Positions 20,125-28,772 of a stretch of DNA of 41,014 nucleotides are shown here, one piece after another; the stretch's first letter is position 1, and the number at the start of each line of letters is the position of its first letter. Made by a program: the position numbers and the translations under genes. The notes below the pieces were generated by a model that saw only the letters and a list, made by a program, of their open reading frames with translations, was not told the DNA's origin and searched no databases. The DNA is taken from assembly GCF_001571085.1 (NCBI RefSeq), contig NZ_BCTC01000059.1, positions 1 through 41,014 on the forward strand. Reading direction: 5' to 3'. This DNA is from Azohydromonas lata NBRC 102462 (GTDB lineage: Bacteria; Pseudomonadota; Gammaproteobacteria; Burkholderiales; Burkholderiaceae_C).

Positions 20125-21144
20125 ATGACCTTGATGAACCGCCAGATCCTGCTCGCCTCGCGCCCCCAGGCCGCAGCGAGCACCGACAACTTCAGGCTGG
20201 TCGAGACGCCGCTGCCGCCGCTGCAGGACGGGCAGGTGCTGGTGCGCCATCACTGGCTGAGCCTGGATCCGTACATGCGCGGGCGCATGAGCGACGCCAA
20301 GAGCTACGCGGCGCCGCAGCCGCTGGGCGAGGTCATGCTCGGCGGCACCGCGGGCGAGGTGGTCGAGTCGCGCCACCCGAAGTTCGCGCCGGGCGACAAG
20401 GTGGTGGGCATGGGCGGCTGGCAGCTCTACCAGGTGGCGGATCCTTCCCGGCCCGGCGCACTGCGCAAGGTGGACGACCGCCGCGTCCCGCTGCAGGCCT
20501 ACCTGGGCGTGGTCGGCATGCCGGGCGTCACGGCCTGGTACGGCCTCAACCGCATCCTCGACCCGCAGCCGGGGCAGACCGTGGTGGTCAGCGCGGCCAG
20601 CGGCGCCGTCGGCGGCGTGGTGGGGCAGCTGGCGAAGCGGCGCGGTGCCCGGGCCGTGGGCATCGCCGGCGGCTCCGAGAAATGCCGTTTCGTGGTGGAG
20701 GAACTGGGCTTCGACGCCTGCGTGGACCACCGCGCGCATGGCGACCTCGCCTCGTTGGCGGCGGCGCTGCGCGAGGCCTGCCCGCAGGGCATCGACGCCG
20801 ATTTCGAGAACGTCGGCGGGCGCGTGCTCGATGCGGTGATGCTCAACGCCAATGCCTTCAGCCGCGTGGCGCTGTGCGGCCTGATCGCCGGCTATGGCGG
20901 CGAGGACATCCCGATGGCGAACCCGCGACCCATCCTTGCCAACCGCATGCGCATCGAGGGCTTCATCGTCAGCGAGCACCCGGCGGTGTGGCCGCAGGCG
21001 TTGCAGGAGCTGGCTGAGTTGGTCGGCGGCGGCGAGCTGAAGTACCGCGAGAGCGTGGCCCAGGGCCTGGAGGCCGCCCCAGACGCCTTCCTGGGCATGC
21101 TGCAGGGCCGCAACTTCGGCAAGCAGCTGGTGCGGCTGGCCTGA
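20125..21144 (+). CDS. NADP-dependent enone/alkenal oxidoreductase (zinc-free MDR, curcumin/leukotriene reductase type)
   Basis: 339 aa. The family start is MNRQILLASRP, so either ATG 20125 or 20134 could be used; GGAG precedes both. The motif YMRGRMSDAKSY (about residues 51-62) and the NADP loop VVVSAASGAVGGVVGQLAK (~152-170) identify the LTB4DH/CurA-like branch, which reduces alpha,beta-double bonds of enals and enones. It follows a hairpin with T-run and ends the first rightward operon. It may be co-regulated, or may serve as a general detoxifying reductase. Confidence 0.9.
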   Translation: MTLMNRQILLASRPQAAASTDNFRLVETPLPPLQDGQVLVRHHWLSLDPYMRGRMSDAKSYAAPQPLGEVMLGGTAGEVVESRHPKFAPGDKVVGMGGWQLYQVADPSRPGALRKVDDRRVPLQAYLGVVGMPGVTAWYGLNRILDPQPGQTVVVSAASGAVGGVVGQLAKRRGARAVGIAGGSEKCRFVVEELGFDACVDHRAHGDLASLAAALREACPQGIDADFENVGGRVLDAVMLNANAFSRVALCGLIAGYGGEDIPMANPRPILANRMRIEGFIVSEHPAVWPQALQELAELVGGGELKYRESVAQGLEAAPDAFLGMLQGRNFGKQLVRLA

Positions 21145-21183
21145 ACGCCGGCGCAGTGCCGCCGCGCTGTTCATCCCATCACG

Positions 21184-21198
21184 TTCTGCATAACGGAA
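21184..21198. promoter_or_regulatory. Operator-like site, exact match
   Basis: TTCTG-CATAA-CGGAA fits the consensus TTCYG-N5-CRGAA without mismatch. It stands 40 bp after the MDR stop codon and 129 bp upstream (centre to centre 143 bp) of a second exact site at 21327. Between the two lies CGGAAT-gac-ATTCCG (21224-21238), the same half-sites in everted order. Confidence 0.55.
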
Positions 21199-21299
21199 CA
21201 TATTTGTGAGGAGCGGAATCGGTCGGAATGACATTCCGCACCCGTGCGGGCGCCCCGCGTCCCTGTGGGCCGCATATTTGGCTACCAGGGTCAGCCTGG

Positions 21300-21341
21300 T
21301 TGCCATGCCGAGCTCATGTCTGTAGATTCCGCATAGCAGAA
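21300..21341 (+). promoter_or_regulatory. Promoter and operator of the second rightward operon
   Basis: TTGCCA (21300-21305), 17-bp spacer and TAGATT (21323-21328) form a good sigma70-like promoter. The exact operator-like match TTCCG-CATAG-CAGAA (21327-21341) overlaps the end of the -10 and the start point. A further half-site TTCTG is at 21347-21351. The first gene starts at 21375 with AAGG nine bases before it. Confidence 0.55.
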
Positions 21342-21374
21342 GCAAATTCTGCTAAACCCGTAAGGATGCATATC

Positions 21375-22145
21375 ATGACCCGGACCCTGGACATCCCCAA
21401 CCTGCGCGAGGCCGTGACGCCGCAGGAATGGCGGGCGCGCGTGGACCTGGCCGCGTGCTACCGGCTGGTGGCGCTGTTCGGCTGGGACGACCTGGTGTTC
21501 ACGCACATCTCGTTGCGGGTGCCCGGGCAGCCCGAGCAGTTCCTCATCAACCCCTACGGGCTGGGCTTCGACGAGATCACGGCCTCCAGCCTGGTGAAGG
21601 TGGACCACGAGGGCCGGCCGTTGATGGATAGCCCCTTCGACATCAATCCTGCAGGCTTTGTCATCCACAGCGCGGTGCACATGGGCCGTCCAGGCGTGAA
21701 CTGCGTGCTGCACACGCACTCGCTGCACGGCACGGCGGTATCCGCGCAGGCCGACGGCTTGCGGCCGATTTCGCAGCAGGCGGCGCTGGTGCTGCCGCGC
21801 CTGGCCTATCACGCCTACGAGGGCTTGGCACTGCGCGAGGACGAGAAGGCTCGCCTGGTGGCCGACCTGGGCTCGCGCAACTTGATGATCCTGCGCAATC
21901 ACGGCCTGCTCGCCTGCGGCCGCAGCGCGGCGGAGGCCTTCAACGGCATGTACCTGCTGGAGGCGGCCTGCCGCATCCAGGTGCTGGCGCAGGCTGGCGG
22001 CGGCGCGCTCGTGGAGGTGCCTCAGGACATCGTCGACGGCATGCCGCAGCAAAGCCGCGAGGTCACGCGCGGCCAGGGCGCGGACCTGGTGTGGCCTGCA
22101 TTGCTGCGCCGCCTGGACCGCCGCCTGCCGGGCTACGACGCCTGA
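21375..22145 (+). CDS. Class II aldolase/adducin-family protein
   Basis: 256 aa. The metal site of class II aldolases is present: H113 and H115 in VLHTHSLHG and H176 in LRNHGLL. The N-terminal domain has ACYRLVALFGWDDLVFTHISLRVPG, as in the adducin-like bacterial subgroup. Family members cleave or decarboxylate phosphorylated sugars or related hydroxy acids through a metal-stabilised enediolate; the reaction here is unknown. I chose ATG 21375 over 21366 because only the former is properly spaced from AAGG. It opens the second rightward operon and is followed by a hydroxyacid dehydrogenase. Confidence 0.88.
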   Translation: MTRTLDIPNLREAVTPQEWRARVDLAACYRLVALFGWDDLVFTHISLRVPGQPEQFLINPYGLGFDEITASSLVKVDHEGRPLMDSPFDINPAGFVIHSAVHMGRPGVNCVLHTHSLHGTAVSAQADGLRPISQQAALVLPRLAYHAYEGLALREDEKARLVADLGSRNLMILRNHGLLACGRSAAEAFNGMYLLEAACRIQVLAQAGGGALVEVPQDIVDGMPQQSREVTRGQGADLVWPALLRRLDRRLPGYDA

Positions 22146-22153
22146 GGTCCGCC

Positions 22154-23080
22154 ATGGCAATCCTGGTGCTGTCCCGTCCCTTGCCTGCGCAACCCTTCGT
22201 CGAGGCGCTGCGTGCGATCGCGGGCGACACACCGGTGTGGACGGAGGGCGATGACTTCGACCCCCGCCGCGTCGAGGCGCTGCTGGCCTGGCGGCTCAAG
22301 CCCGGCATCCTGCCGCGCTACCCGGGCTTGCGAGTGCTGTGCTCCACCGGCGCGGGCGTGGACAAGCTGATGGTGGGCGATCTGCCTGCGGCGACGCCCG
22401 TCACCCGCGTGGTGGACCCGCTGCAGGCGGTGCAGATCGCGCAGTACGTGGTCGCCTGCACGCTGCGCTTCACCCGCGAGCTGCCGCGCTACGAGGCACA
22501 GCAGGCGAGCGCGCAGTGGCTGCGCCACCCGGTGCGCTCTCCCGAGGCGTGTCGGATCGGGGTGCTGGGTCTGGGGGCGGTGGGGCAGGCGATCGCGCGT
22601 GCCTTCGCGCCGCTGGGTTTCGAGGTGGCAGGCTGGGCGCGCCGCCCGCGTGAGTTGCCCGGCGTTCAGGTGTTCGCGGGCCGCGAGCAGCTGGGTGCGC
22701 TGCTGTCGCGCAGCGACATCCTGGTCAACGCGCTGCCGCTGACGCCCGACACGCGCGCGCTGCTGGGCCGCCACACGCTCGGCGCGTTGCCGCGCGGAGC
22801 CTTCGTGGTCAACGTGGGCCGCGGCGAGCATGTGGTCGAGCCGGACCTGCGCACGCTGCTCGATGACGGTCACCTGGCCGGAGCCGCACTGGATGTGTTC
22901 GAACGCGAGCCCCCGGCACCGGACAACTGGGTGTGGACGCATCCGAAGGTGCTGGCCACGCCGCACATCGCGGCGCAGGCCGCTTTCCAGACCGTGGCCG
23001 AGCAATGCCTGGACGCGCTGCGTCGTGCCCGCGCCGGCCTGCCGCAGCCCCACGCCGTGGATCGCCAGGCGGGCTACTAA
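22154..23080 (+). CDS. D-2-hydroxyacid dehydrogenase (glyoxylate/hydroxypyruvate reductase A-like)
   Basis: 308 aa. The NAD(P) loop is IGVLGLGAVGQAIARAFAPLG (about residues 135-155). The catalytic histidine H271 lies in TPHIAAQA and the substrate arginine in NVGRGEHVVE. The short N-terminal substrate domain (STGAGVDKL) and overall length match the GhrA branch. It reduces 2-keto acids such as glyoxylate to 2-hydroxy acids, or the reverse. It begins 8 bp after the aldolase-like gene, so the two probably act on consecutive intermediates. Confidence 0.9.
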   Translation: MAILVLSRPLPAQPFVEALRAIAGDTPVWTEGDDFDPRRVEALLAWRLKPGILPRYPGLRVLCSTGAGVDKLMVGDLPAATPVTRVVDPLQAVQIAQYVVACTLRFTRELPRYEAQQASAQWLRHPVRSPEACRIGVLGLGAVGQAIARAFAPLGFEVAGWARRPRELPGVQVFAGREQLGALLSRSDILVNALPLTPDTRALLGRHTLGALPRGAFVVNVGRGEHVVEPDLRTLLDDGHLAGAALDVFEREPPAPDNWVWTHPKVLATPHIAAQAAFQTVAEQCLDALRRARAGLPQPHAVDRQAGY

Positions 23081-23142
23081 GCCCCTCACCAACTCAGGCG
23101 CCCAGCGCCGCGGACAGACCTGTCCTCGTCAAGGAATGCTTC

Positions 23143-24675
23143 ATGACCGACACCAGCAACCTGCCCGGCTTTGACGCCATGCCGGAGCGCATCCGGCTGC
23201 ATGCCCGACTCGCGCCCGAAAGGACGGCGCTGGTGGTGGCCGGCTGCCGGCTGGGCTACGCGCAACTCGATGTGCTGATGGACCGCATCGCCGCGGCGCT
23301 GCAGCGTGACGGCATCCGGCCCGGCGACGCGGTGGCGGTGTGCGCGACCACTTCTGTCGAATACGCGGCGCTCTTCCTGGGGGCACTGCGCGCCGGCGCG
23401 GTGGTGGCGCCGCTGGCGCCGGGCGCCACGCCCGAGAGCCTGCAGCGCATGCTCGCGGATGCCGACGCCAAGCTGCTGTTCCTCGACGCCTTCGTCGAGC
23501 CGGGCGAGGGCGGCCCGCCGCGCATCGCGCTCGACGGTTCGGCTGCGGGGCGCGCGCTGTCCGAGTGGCTGGAAGGCGCCAGGCGACCCGCGCCGGTCGA
23601 GATCCGGCCCGAGTGGCCCTTCAACATCATCTATTCCTCGGGCACCACCGGCGAGCCCAAGGGGATCGTGCAGCCGCATTCGATGCGCTGGGCCTATGCG
23701 CTGCGCGCCGCGCGCTATGGCTACGGGGCCGACACTGTCACGCTGCTGTCCACGCCGCTGTACTCCAACACCACGCTGGTGGTGTTCTTCCCCACGCTGG
23801 CCTTTGGCGGCTGCGTGGTGCTGATGCCCAAGTTCGACGCCCGCGCGTACCTGGCGCTGGCGCAGGAGCACCGCATGACGCACACCATGCTGGTGCCGGT
23901 GCAGTACCAGCGGCTGATGGCGCTGCCGGACTTCGACGCCTACGATCTCGGCAGCACCCGCTACAAGTTCTGCACCAGCGCGCCGTTTCCGGCCGAGCTC
24001 AAGGCCGAGGTGCTGCGGCGCTGGCCGGGTGGGCTGGTGGAGTTCTACGGCATGACCGAGGGCGGCGGCAGCTGCGTGCTGGAGGCGCACCTGCATCCGG
24101 ACAAACTGCACACCGTGGGCCGCCCGGCACCGGGACACGAGCTGCGCCTCATCAATGCCGAAGGCCGCGAGCTGCCGGCCGGCGATCCGGCCGCCGTCGG
24201 CGAGGTGGTGGGCCACTCCGCCGGGATGATGCGCGGCTACCACAAGCGCCCCGAGGCCACGCGCGAGGCCGAGTGGTTCGATGCCGCGGGCAAGCGCTTC
24301 ATCCGCACCGGCGACATCGGGCGCTTCGACGCCGACGGCTTCCTGACACTGCTGGACCGGCGCAAGGACCTGATCATCTCCGGCGGCTTCAACATCTACC
24401 CGAGCGACCTGGAGGCCACGTTGCGCGAGCATCCGGCCGTGGCCGACGCCGCGGTGGTGGGCGTGCCCAGCGCGCGTTGGGGCGAGACGCCGGTGGGCTT
24501 TGTCGTCAGGCGCGAAGGCCATGCCATGGACGAAGACGAGTTGCTGCAGTGGGCCAACGCACGGCTGGGCAAGACGCAGCGGCTGCAGTCACTGCATTTC
24601 ATCAACGAGCTGCCGCGCAGCGCCATCGGCAAGGTGCTCAAACGCGAGCTGCGCGAGCGGCACCAGACCGCCTGA
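23143..24675 (+). CDS. AMP-forming acyl-CoA synthetase 2
   Basis: 510 aa of the ANL family. The P-loop is YSSGTTGEPKG (164-174), then YGMTEGGGS, the hinge DRRKDLIISGGFNIYP and the A10 lysine K497 in SAIGKVLKREL. It is shorter and distinct from the 557-aa ligase at 15932, so a second acid is probably activated. The ATG at 23143 has AAGGA before it; a longer in-frame opening overlaps the dehydrogenase gene. Downstream, a CoA-transferase offers an alternative way of making the same kind of thioester. Confidence 0.92.
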   Translation: MTDTSNLPGFDAMPERIRLHARLAPERTALVVAGCRLGYAQLDVLMDRIAAALQRDGIRPGDAVAVCATTSVEYAALFLGALRAGAVVAPLAPGATPESLQRMLADADAKLLFLDAFVEPGEGGPPRIALDGSAAGRALSEWLEGARRPAPVEIRPEWPFNIIYSSGTTGEPKGIVQPHSMRWAYALRAARYGYGADTVTLLSTPLYSNTTLVVFFPTLAFGGCVVLMPKFDARAYLALAQEHRMTHTMLVPVQYQRLMALPDFDAYDLGSTRYKFCTSAPFPAELKAEVLRRWPGGLVEFYGMTEGGGSCVLEAHLHPDKLHTVGRPAPGHELRLINAEGRELPAGDPAAVGEVVGHSAGMMRGYHKRPEATREAEWFDAAGKRFIRTGDIGRFDADGFLTLLDRRKDLIISGGFNIYPSDLEATLREHPAVADAAVVGVPSARWGETPVGFVVRREGHAMDEDELLQWANARLGKTQRLQSLHFINELPRSAIGKVLKRELRERHQTA

Positions 24676-24695
24676 TCACGCCAAGGAGACAAGAC

Positions 24696-25664
24696 ATGAT
24701 GCAACGTCGCCAATTCAACGTCGGCCTGGCCGCGGCGCTGGCCGCGCCGGCCGCTGCCTTCGCGCAGAACTGGCCTGGTAAACCCATCCGCCTGATCGTG
24801 CCGTACCCGCCGGGTGGCTTCACCGACGTGACGGCACGCCTCATCGGCCAGAAGCTCGGCGAGCGCCTGGGCCAGACCGTCGTGGTGGACAACAAGTCCG
24901 GCGCCAACGGCACCCTGGGCGTCGATGCCCTGGCCAAGGCGCCGGCCGACGGCTATACCCTAGCAGTGGTGATCGCCGCGCATGCGGCCAACACCACGCT
25001 GTACGCCAAGCTGCCCTACGACCCGCGCAAGGATCTGGCCGGGGTGTCGCTGATCGGCATCTCGCCGCTGGTGGCGGCGGTCAACAATGACGCGCCATTC
25101 AAGACCGTGCCCGAGCTCATCGCTTATGCCAAGAAAAACCCCGGCAAGGTCAGCTTCGGCTCCAGCGGCAACGGCTCGGCGGTCCACCTGACGACCGAAC
25201 TGCTCAAGTCGGTGACGGGCGCGGACATGGTTCACATCCCGTACCGCGGCGCGGCTGCCGCGCTCACCGACCTGATGGGCGGCCAGATCCAGCTGTTCAT
25301 GGATGCCGCGCAGGGACTGATCCAGCCCGGGCGCAGCGGGAAGGTGCGCCTCATCGGCGTGGCGGCCGAGAAGCGCCTGCCGGTGCTGCCGGAGGTGCCC
25401 ACCTTCATCGAGCAGGGCGTGAGCGGCTTTACCGGCAGCACCTGGGCCGGCCTGCTGGCCCCCGCGGGCACCCCGCAGCCGGTCCTGCGCCGGGTGTCCG
25501 AGGAGGTGGCGCAGATCGTGCGCCTGGACGACGTGAAGGCCAAGCTTGAAGCCATGGGCACCATCCCGATGGGCAGCAGCCCCGCGGAATTCGACGCCTT
25601 CATCAACGCGGAGACCGCCAAGTGGGGCAAGGTCATTCGCGAGGCCAAGGTGGTGCTGGAGTAA
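24696..25664 (+). CDS. Bug-family periplasmic solute-binding protein 2
   Basis: 322 aa. The signal peptide holds twin arginines (QRRQF at residues 3-7) and ends at AFA, with the mature start QNWPGKPIRLIVPYPPGGFTD, so Tat export is possible. VVVDNKSGANGTLGVDALAKAPADGYT and VSFGSSGNGSAVHL are Bug hallmarks. AAGGAGA precedes the start. It stands between the second ligase and the isomerase-like gene, with no permease genes nearby. Confidence 0.93.
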   Translation: MMQRRQFNVGLAAALAAPAAAFAQNWPGKPIRLIVPYPPGGFTDVTARLIGQKLGERLGQTVVVDNKSGANGTLGVDALAKAPADGYTLAVVIAAHAANTTLYAKLPYDPRKDLAGVSLIGISPLVAAVNNDAPFKTVPELIAYAKKNPGKVSFGSSGNGSAVHLTTELLKSVTGADMVHIPYRGAAAALTDLMGGQIQLFMDAAQGLIQPGRSGKVRLIGVAAEKRLPVLPEVPTFIEQGVSGFTGSTWAGLLAPAGTPQPVLRRVSEEVAQIVRLDDVKAKLEAMGTIPMGSSPAEFDAFINAETAKWGKVIREAKVVLE

Positions 25665-25666
25665 TC

Positions 25667-26479
25667 ATGGAATCCACGCTGATCCAGCGCCGCGAAGGTG
25701 CGGTGCTGGTGCTGACCCACGACAACCCTGGCGTGCGCAACGCATTGAGCCCGGCGTTCTACGCGGCGCTCACGGAGGCGCTGGCCGAGGCGCAGGCCGA
25801 CGCGCAGATCGGCGCCGTGGTGCTCACCGGCGCCGGCGGCTTCTTCTGCGCCGGCGGCGACCTTCGCCAGCTGGCACGGCGCCGCGAGCTGGCGCCCGAA
25901 GAACGCCGCGAACGCCTGGAAGGGTTGCACGGCCTCGTGCGCACGATTCGCGACTGCGGTAAGCCTGTCATCGCCGCGGTGGAGGGCGGTGCGGCCGGCG
26001 CGGGCGTGTCGCTGGCGCTGGCCTGTGACCTGTTGGTCATGGCGCGCGATGCCTACTTCAGCGTCGCCTACGTCAAAGTCGGCCTTACGCCGGATGGTGG
26101 GGCCACGTTCTTTCTCTCGGAATTGCTGCCACGCCAGCTGCTGACGGAGCTGTGCCTCACGGGCGAGCGCATCGCGGCCGAGCGGCTGGCGCAGTCCGGT
26201 GCGGTGAACCGGCTGGCCGAGCCCGGGCGGGCCGTGGACGAGGCCGTCGCGCTCGCGCAGCGCCTGGCTGCGGGCCCGGCGCGGGCCACGACCCGCATCA
26301 AAGACCTGTGCCGCCATGCCGCTGGCGCCACGCTGGACGAGCAACTGGAGCGCGAGGCGCGCCACATGGTGGATGCGCTCGGCGACGCGGAGTCGGCCGA
26401 GGGCATCTCGGCTTTCTTCGACAAGCGCGCCGCCGACTTCCGCACGCTGCGCAGCGCCCACGAGGCAACAACGAAATGA
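25667..26479 (+). CDS. Enoyl-CoA hydratase/isomerase family protein, PaaG-like active site
   Basis: 270 aa with a crotonase fold. The oxyanion-hole segment FFCAGGDLRQL is intact. Both canonical hydratase glutamates are absent: AGAGVSLALACD has serine where the first Glu is expected, and the second position is in the altered stretch SVAYVKVGLTPDGG. An aspartate, D143 of TPDGGAT, is kept, as in PaaG, the oxepin-forming isomerase of phenylacetate catabolism. Isomerase chemistry is therefore more likely than hydration. It starts 2 bp after the Bug gene and shares an ATGA overlap with the CoA-transferase, so they are translated together. Confidence 0.88.
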   Translation: MESTLIQRREGAVLVLTHDNPGVRNALSPAFYAALTEALAEAQADAQIGAVVLTGAGGFFCAGGDLRQLARRRELAPEERRERLEGLHGLVRTIRDCGKPVIAAVEGGAAGAGVSLALACDLLVMARDAYFSVAYVKVGLTPDGGATFFLSELLPRQLLTELCLTGERIAAERLAQSGAVNRLAEPGRAVDEAVALAQRLAAGPARATTRIKDLCRHAAGATLDEQLEREARHMVDALGDAESAEGISAFFDKRAADFRTLRSAHEATTK

Positions 26480-27690
26480 CGACTTCAACTCCTTCCGCGT
26501 CGCTGCCACTGGCCGGCGTGCGCGTGCTGGACCTCTCGCGCGTGCTGGCCGGGCCGATGTGCGCGATGGTGCTGGGCGACCTCGGCGCCGAGGTCATCAA
26601 GGTGGAGCATCCGCGCCGCGGCGACGACACGCGCGACTGGGGCCGGCGCGTGGGCCACACCGAGACTGCCTACTTCAACAGCGTCAACCGCAACAAGCGC
26701 TCCGTCGCGCTGGACCTTCAGACGGCGGAAGGACAGGCCCTGGCGCGCGCGCTGGCCCTGCAGAGCGACGTCGTGATCCAGAACTTCAAGCTCGGCGGCG
26801 TGGAGAAGATGGGCCTGGGCTACGAGCAGTTGCGCTCGCAGCGGCCAGGGCTGGTGTACTGCTCAATCTCGGGCTACGACCGCAGCGGTCCGGAAGCTGC
26901 GCGCCCGGGTTACGACCTGCTGGTCCAGGGTGAGGCGGGACTGATGGCGCTCAACGGCGAGGCCGAGCGCCCGCCGCTGAAGTTCGGCATCGCGGCAGTG
27001 GACATGTTCACCGGCATGTACGCGGCGCAGGCCGTGCTTGCGGCGCTGTACGAGCGCGAGCGCAGCGGCCAGGGCCGGCACATCGAGATGGCGCTGTTCG
27101 ACTGCGGGCTGATGATCACCTCCTACTACGGGCTGGAGGCGTTGCTGCAAGGCGAGGACCCGCCGCGCTACGGCAATGCGCATCCGTCCATCGTGCCCTA
27201 CGGCGTGTTCGATGCCGCGGACGGGCCACTGGTGATCACGGTGGGCAACAACAGCCAGTTCCAGCGCTTCTGCCGCGAGGTGATCGAGCGTCCGGAACTG
27301 GCCGAGGACCCGCGCTTTGGCACCAACCTTGACCGCTCTGCCCACCGTGCCGAGCTGCTGCCGCACATCGAGCGCGAGCTTGCCCGCCGCACGCGCCGCG
27401 AGCTGCTGGACCGACTCAACGCGTGCGGCATTCCCTGCGGCGAAGTGCTGGGCCTGCACGAAGCGCTGACCTCGCCGCGCGCCGTCGAGGCCGGGCTGGT
27501 GACGCAGCAACCCCATCCCGAGGTGGGCAGCACCCCAGTACTGGCGCCACCCTATCGCTTCGACGGCACCCGGATGCCCGTGCGCCGGCCGCCGCCCCAG
27601 CTCGGTGGCGACACCCGGCAGGTGTTGCAGGAGCTGCTGGCACTCTCCGATGACGAGCTCGCCGGCCTCAAGGACCGCGGCGTCGTCTGA
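26476..27690 (+). CDS. Family III CoA-transferase (CaiB/BaiF type)
   Basis: 404 aa. The N-terminus VRVLDLSRVLAGPMCAMVLGDLGAEVIKVEHP and NRNKRSVALDL are hallmarks of the formyl-CoA transferase family. The catalytic aspartate is D176 in IAAVDMFTGMYAA. It moves CoA between carboxylic acids without ATP. The overlap with the isomerase-like gene suggests that the CoA ester formed here is the isomerase substrate or product. Donor and acceptor are unknown. Confidence 0.93.
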   Translation: MTTSTPSASLPLAGVRVLDLSRVLAGPMCAMVLGDLGAEVIKVEHPRRGDDTRDWGRRVGHTETAYFNSVNRNKRSVALDLQTAEGQALARALALQSDVVIQNFKLGGVEKMGLGYEQLRSQRPGLVYCSISGYDRSGPEAARPGYDLLVQGEAGLMALNGEAERPPLKFGIAAVDMFTGMYAAQAVLAALYERERSGQGRHIEMALFDCGLMITSYYGLEALLQGEDPPRYGNAHPSIVPYGVFDAADGPLVITVGNNSQFQRFCREVIERPELAEDPRFGTNLDRSAHRAELLPHIERELARRTRRELLDRLNACGIPCGEVLGLHEALTSPRAVEAGLVTQQPHPEVGSTPVLAPPYRFDGTRMPVRRPPPQLGGDTRQVLQELLALSDDELAGLKDRGVV

Positions 27691-27727
27691 CGCACGACAG
27701 GCGCAGGGCGCCAAAGGGAGGGCTTCC

Positions 27728-28726
27728 ATGCAGCAAAGCCATTGGCCGACGGCGGTCACCGCGCTGTTCGGCACGCGGCTGCCCATCGTGGCGGGCGGAT
27801 TGATGTGGCTGTCGAACGCGGACTACGTGGCTGCCGCCGCGCGCAGCGGGATGATCGGCTTCATCACGGCGGCGAGCTTTCCGGAGTGCGGGGCGCTGCG
27901 GGCCGAGATCCGGCGCTGCCGCGATCTGTGCGAGGGCGCGCCCTTCGGCGTCAACGTGTCGATGCTGCCCAAGCTCGTGCCTGGCGAGAGGACGCGCGAG
28001 GTCTTCGAGACCATCATCGAGGAAGGCGTGCGCTTCGTCGAGACCTCCGGCCGCAATCCCGAGGAGTTCATGCCGCTGCTCAAGTCGGCCGGCATCAAGG
28101 TGCTGCACAAGGTGCCGGCGCTGCGCCACGCCGTGAAGGCAGCCTCGATCGGCGTGGATGCCGTGGCCATCGTCGGGGCGGAGTGCGGCGGGCATCCGGG
28201 CCTGGACATGGTGGGCACCATCGTCAACGCCGCCTGGGCCGACAGTCGCCTGGAGATTCCGTACCTGATCGGCGGCGGCATCGGCCATGGGTCGCAGATC
28301 GTGGCCGCGCTGGCCATGGGCGCCGCGGGCGTGGTGATGGGCACGCGCTTTCTCGTCGCGGACGAGGTCTGGGCCCATGCCGACTACAAGCGCCGCCTCG
28401 TGCAGGCGCAGCCCACCGACACCGATCTGTGCATGCAAAGCGTCGGCAACACGGTGCGCAGCCTGCGCAACGAGACGACCGGCGCCGTCAGGGCGCTGGA
28501 GACCACGCAGCCGGGCCTGACGATTCAGGACCTCATGCCGCTGGTGTCGGGGCGCATCGGCCGCGAGGCCTACCTCAGTGGCGACTGGTCCAAGGGGCTG
28601 CTGTCCGCCGGCCATGCCCTGGCCTTCGTCGACCGCCTGGAGCCGCTGGCCGCGATCGTCGCGCGCCTGGAGCAGCAGATGCACGAGGCGCTGCGCCGGC
28701 TGGCCCCGCTGTCGGCCGCGACCTGA
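27728..28726 (+). CDS. Nitronate monooxygenase-family flavoprotein
   Basis: 332 aa, FMN-dependent TIM barrel of the nitronate monooxygenase/2-nitropropane dioxygenase family. Conserved stretches are LPIVAGGLMWLSNADYVAAA near the N-terminus, PFGVNVSML, and IVGAECGGHPG with the active-site-like H156. The phosphate-binding end is IGGGIGHGSQIVAALAMGAAGVVMGTRF. A GGGAGG ribosome site precedes the ATG. Many members in catabolic clusters are not true nitronate enzymes but act as enoyl reductases or quinone reductases, so the reaction is open. Confidence 0.9.
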   Translation: MQQSHWPTAVTALFGTRLPIVAGGLMWLSNADYVAAAARSGMIGFITAASFPECGALRAEIRRCRDLCEGAPFGVNVSMLPKLVPGERTREVFETIIEEGVRFVETSGRNPEEFMPLLKSAGIKVLHKVPALRHAVKAASIGVDAVAIVGAECGGHPGLDMVGTIVNAAWADSRLEIPYLIGGGIGHGSQIVAALAMGAAGVVMGTRFLVADEVWAHADYKRRLVQAQPTDTDLCMQSVGNTVRSLRNETTGAVRALETTQPGLTIQDLMPLVSGRIGREAYLSGDWSKGLLSAGHALAFVDRLEPLAAIVARLEQQMHEALRRLAPLSAAT

Positions 28727-28772
28727 CGAAACCGGGTCCCGCACTTTCTTCCAACACTGACAAAGGCAGACC

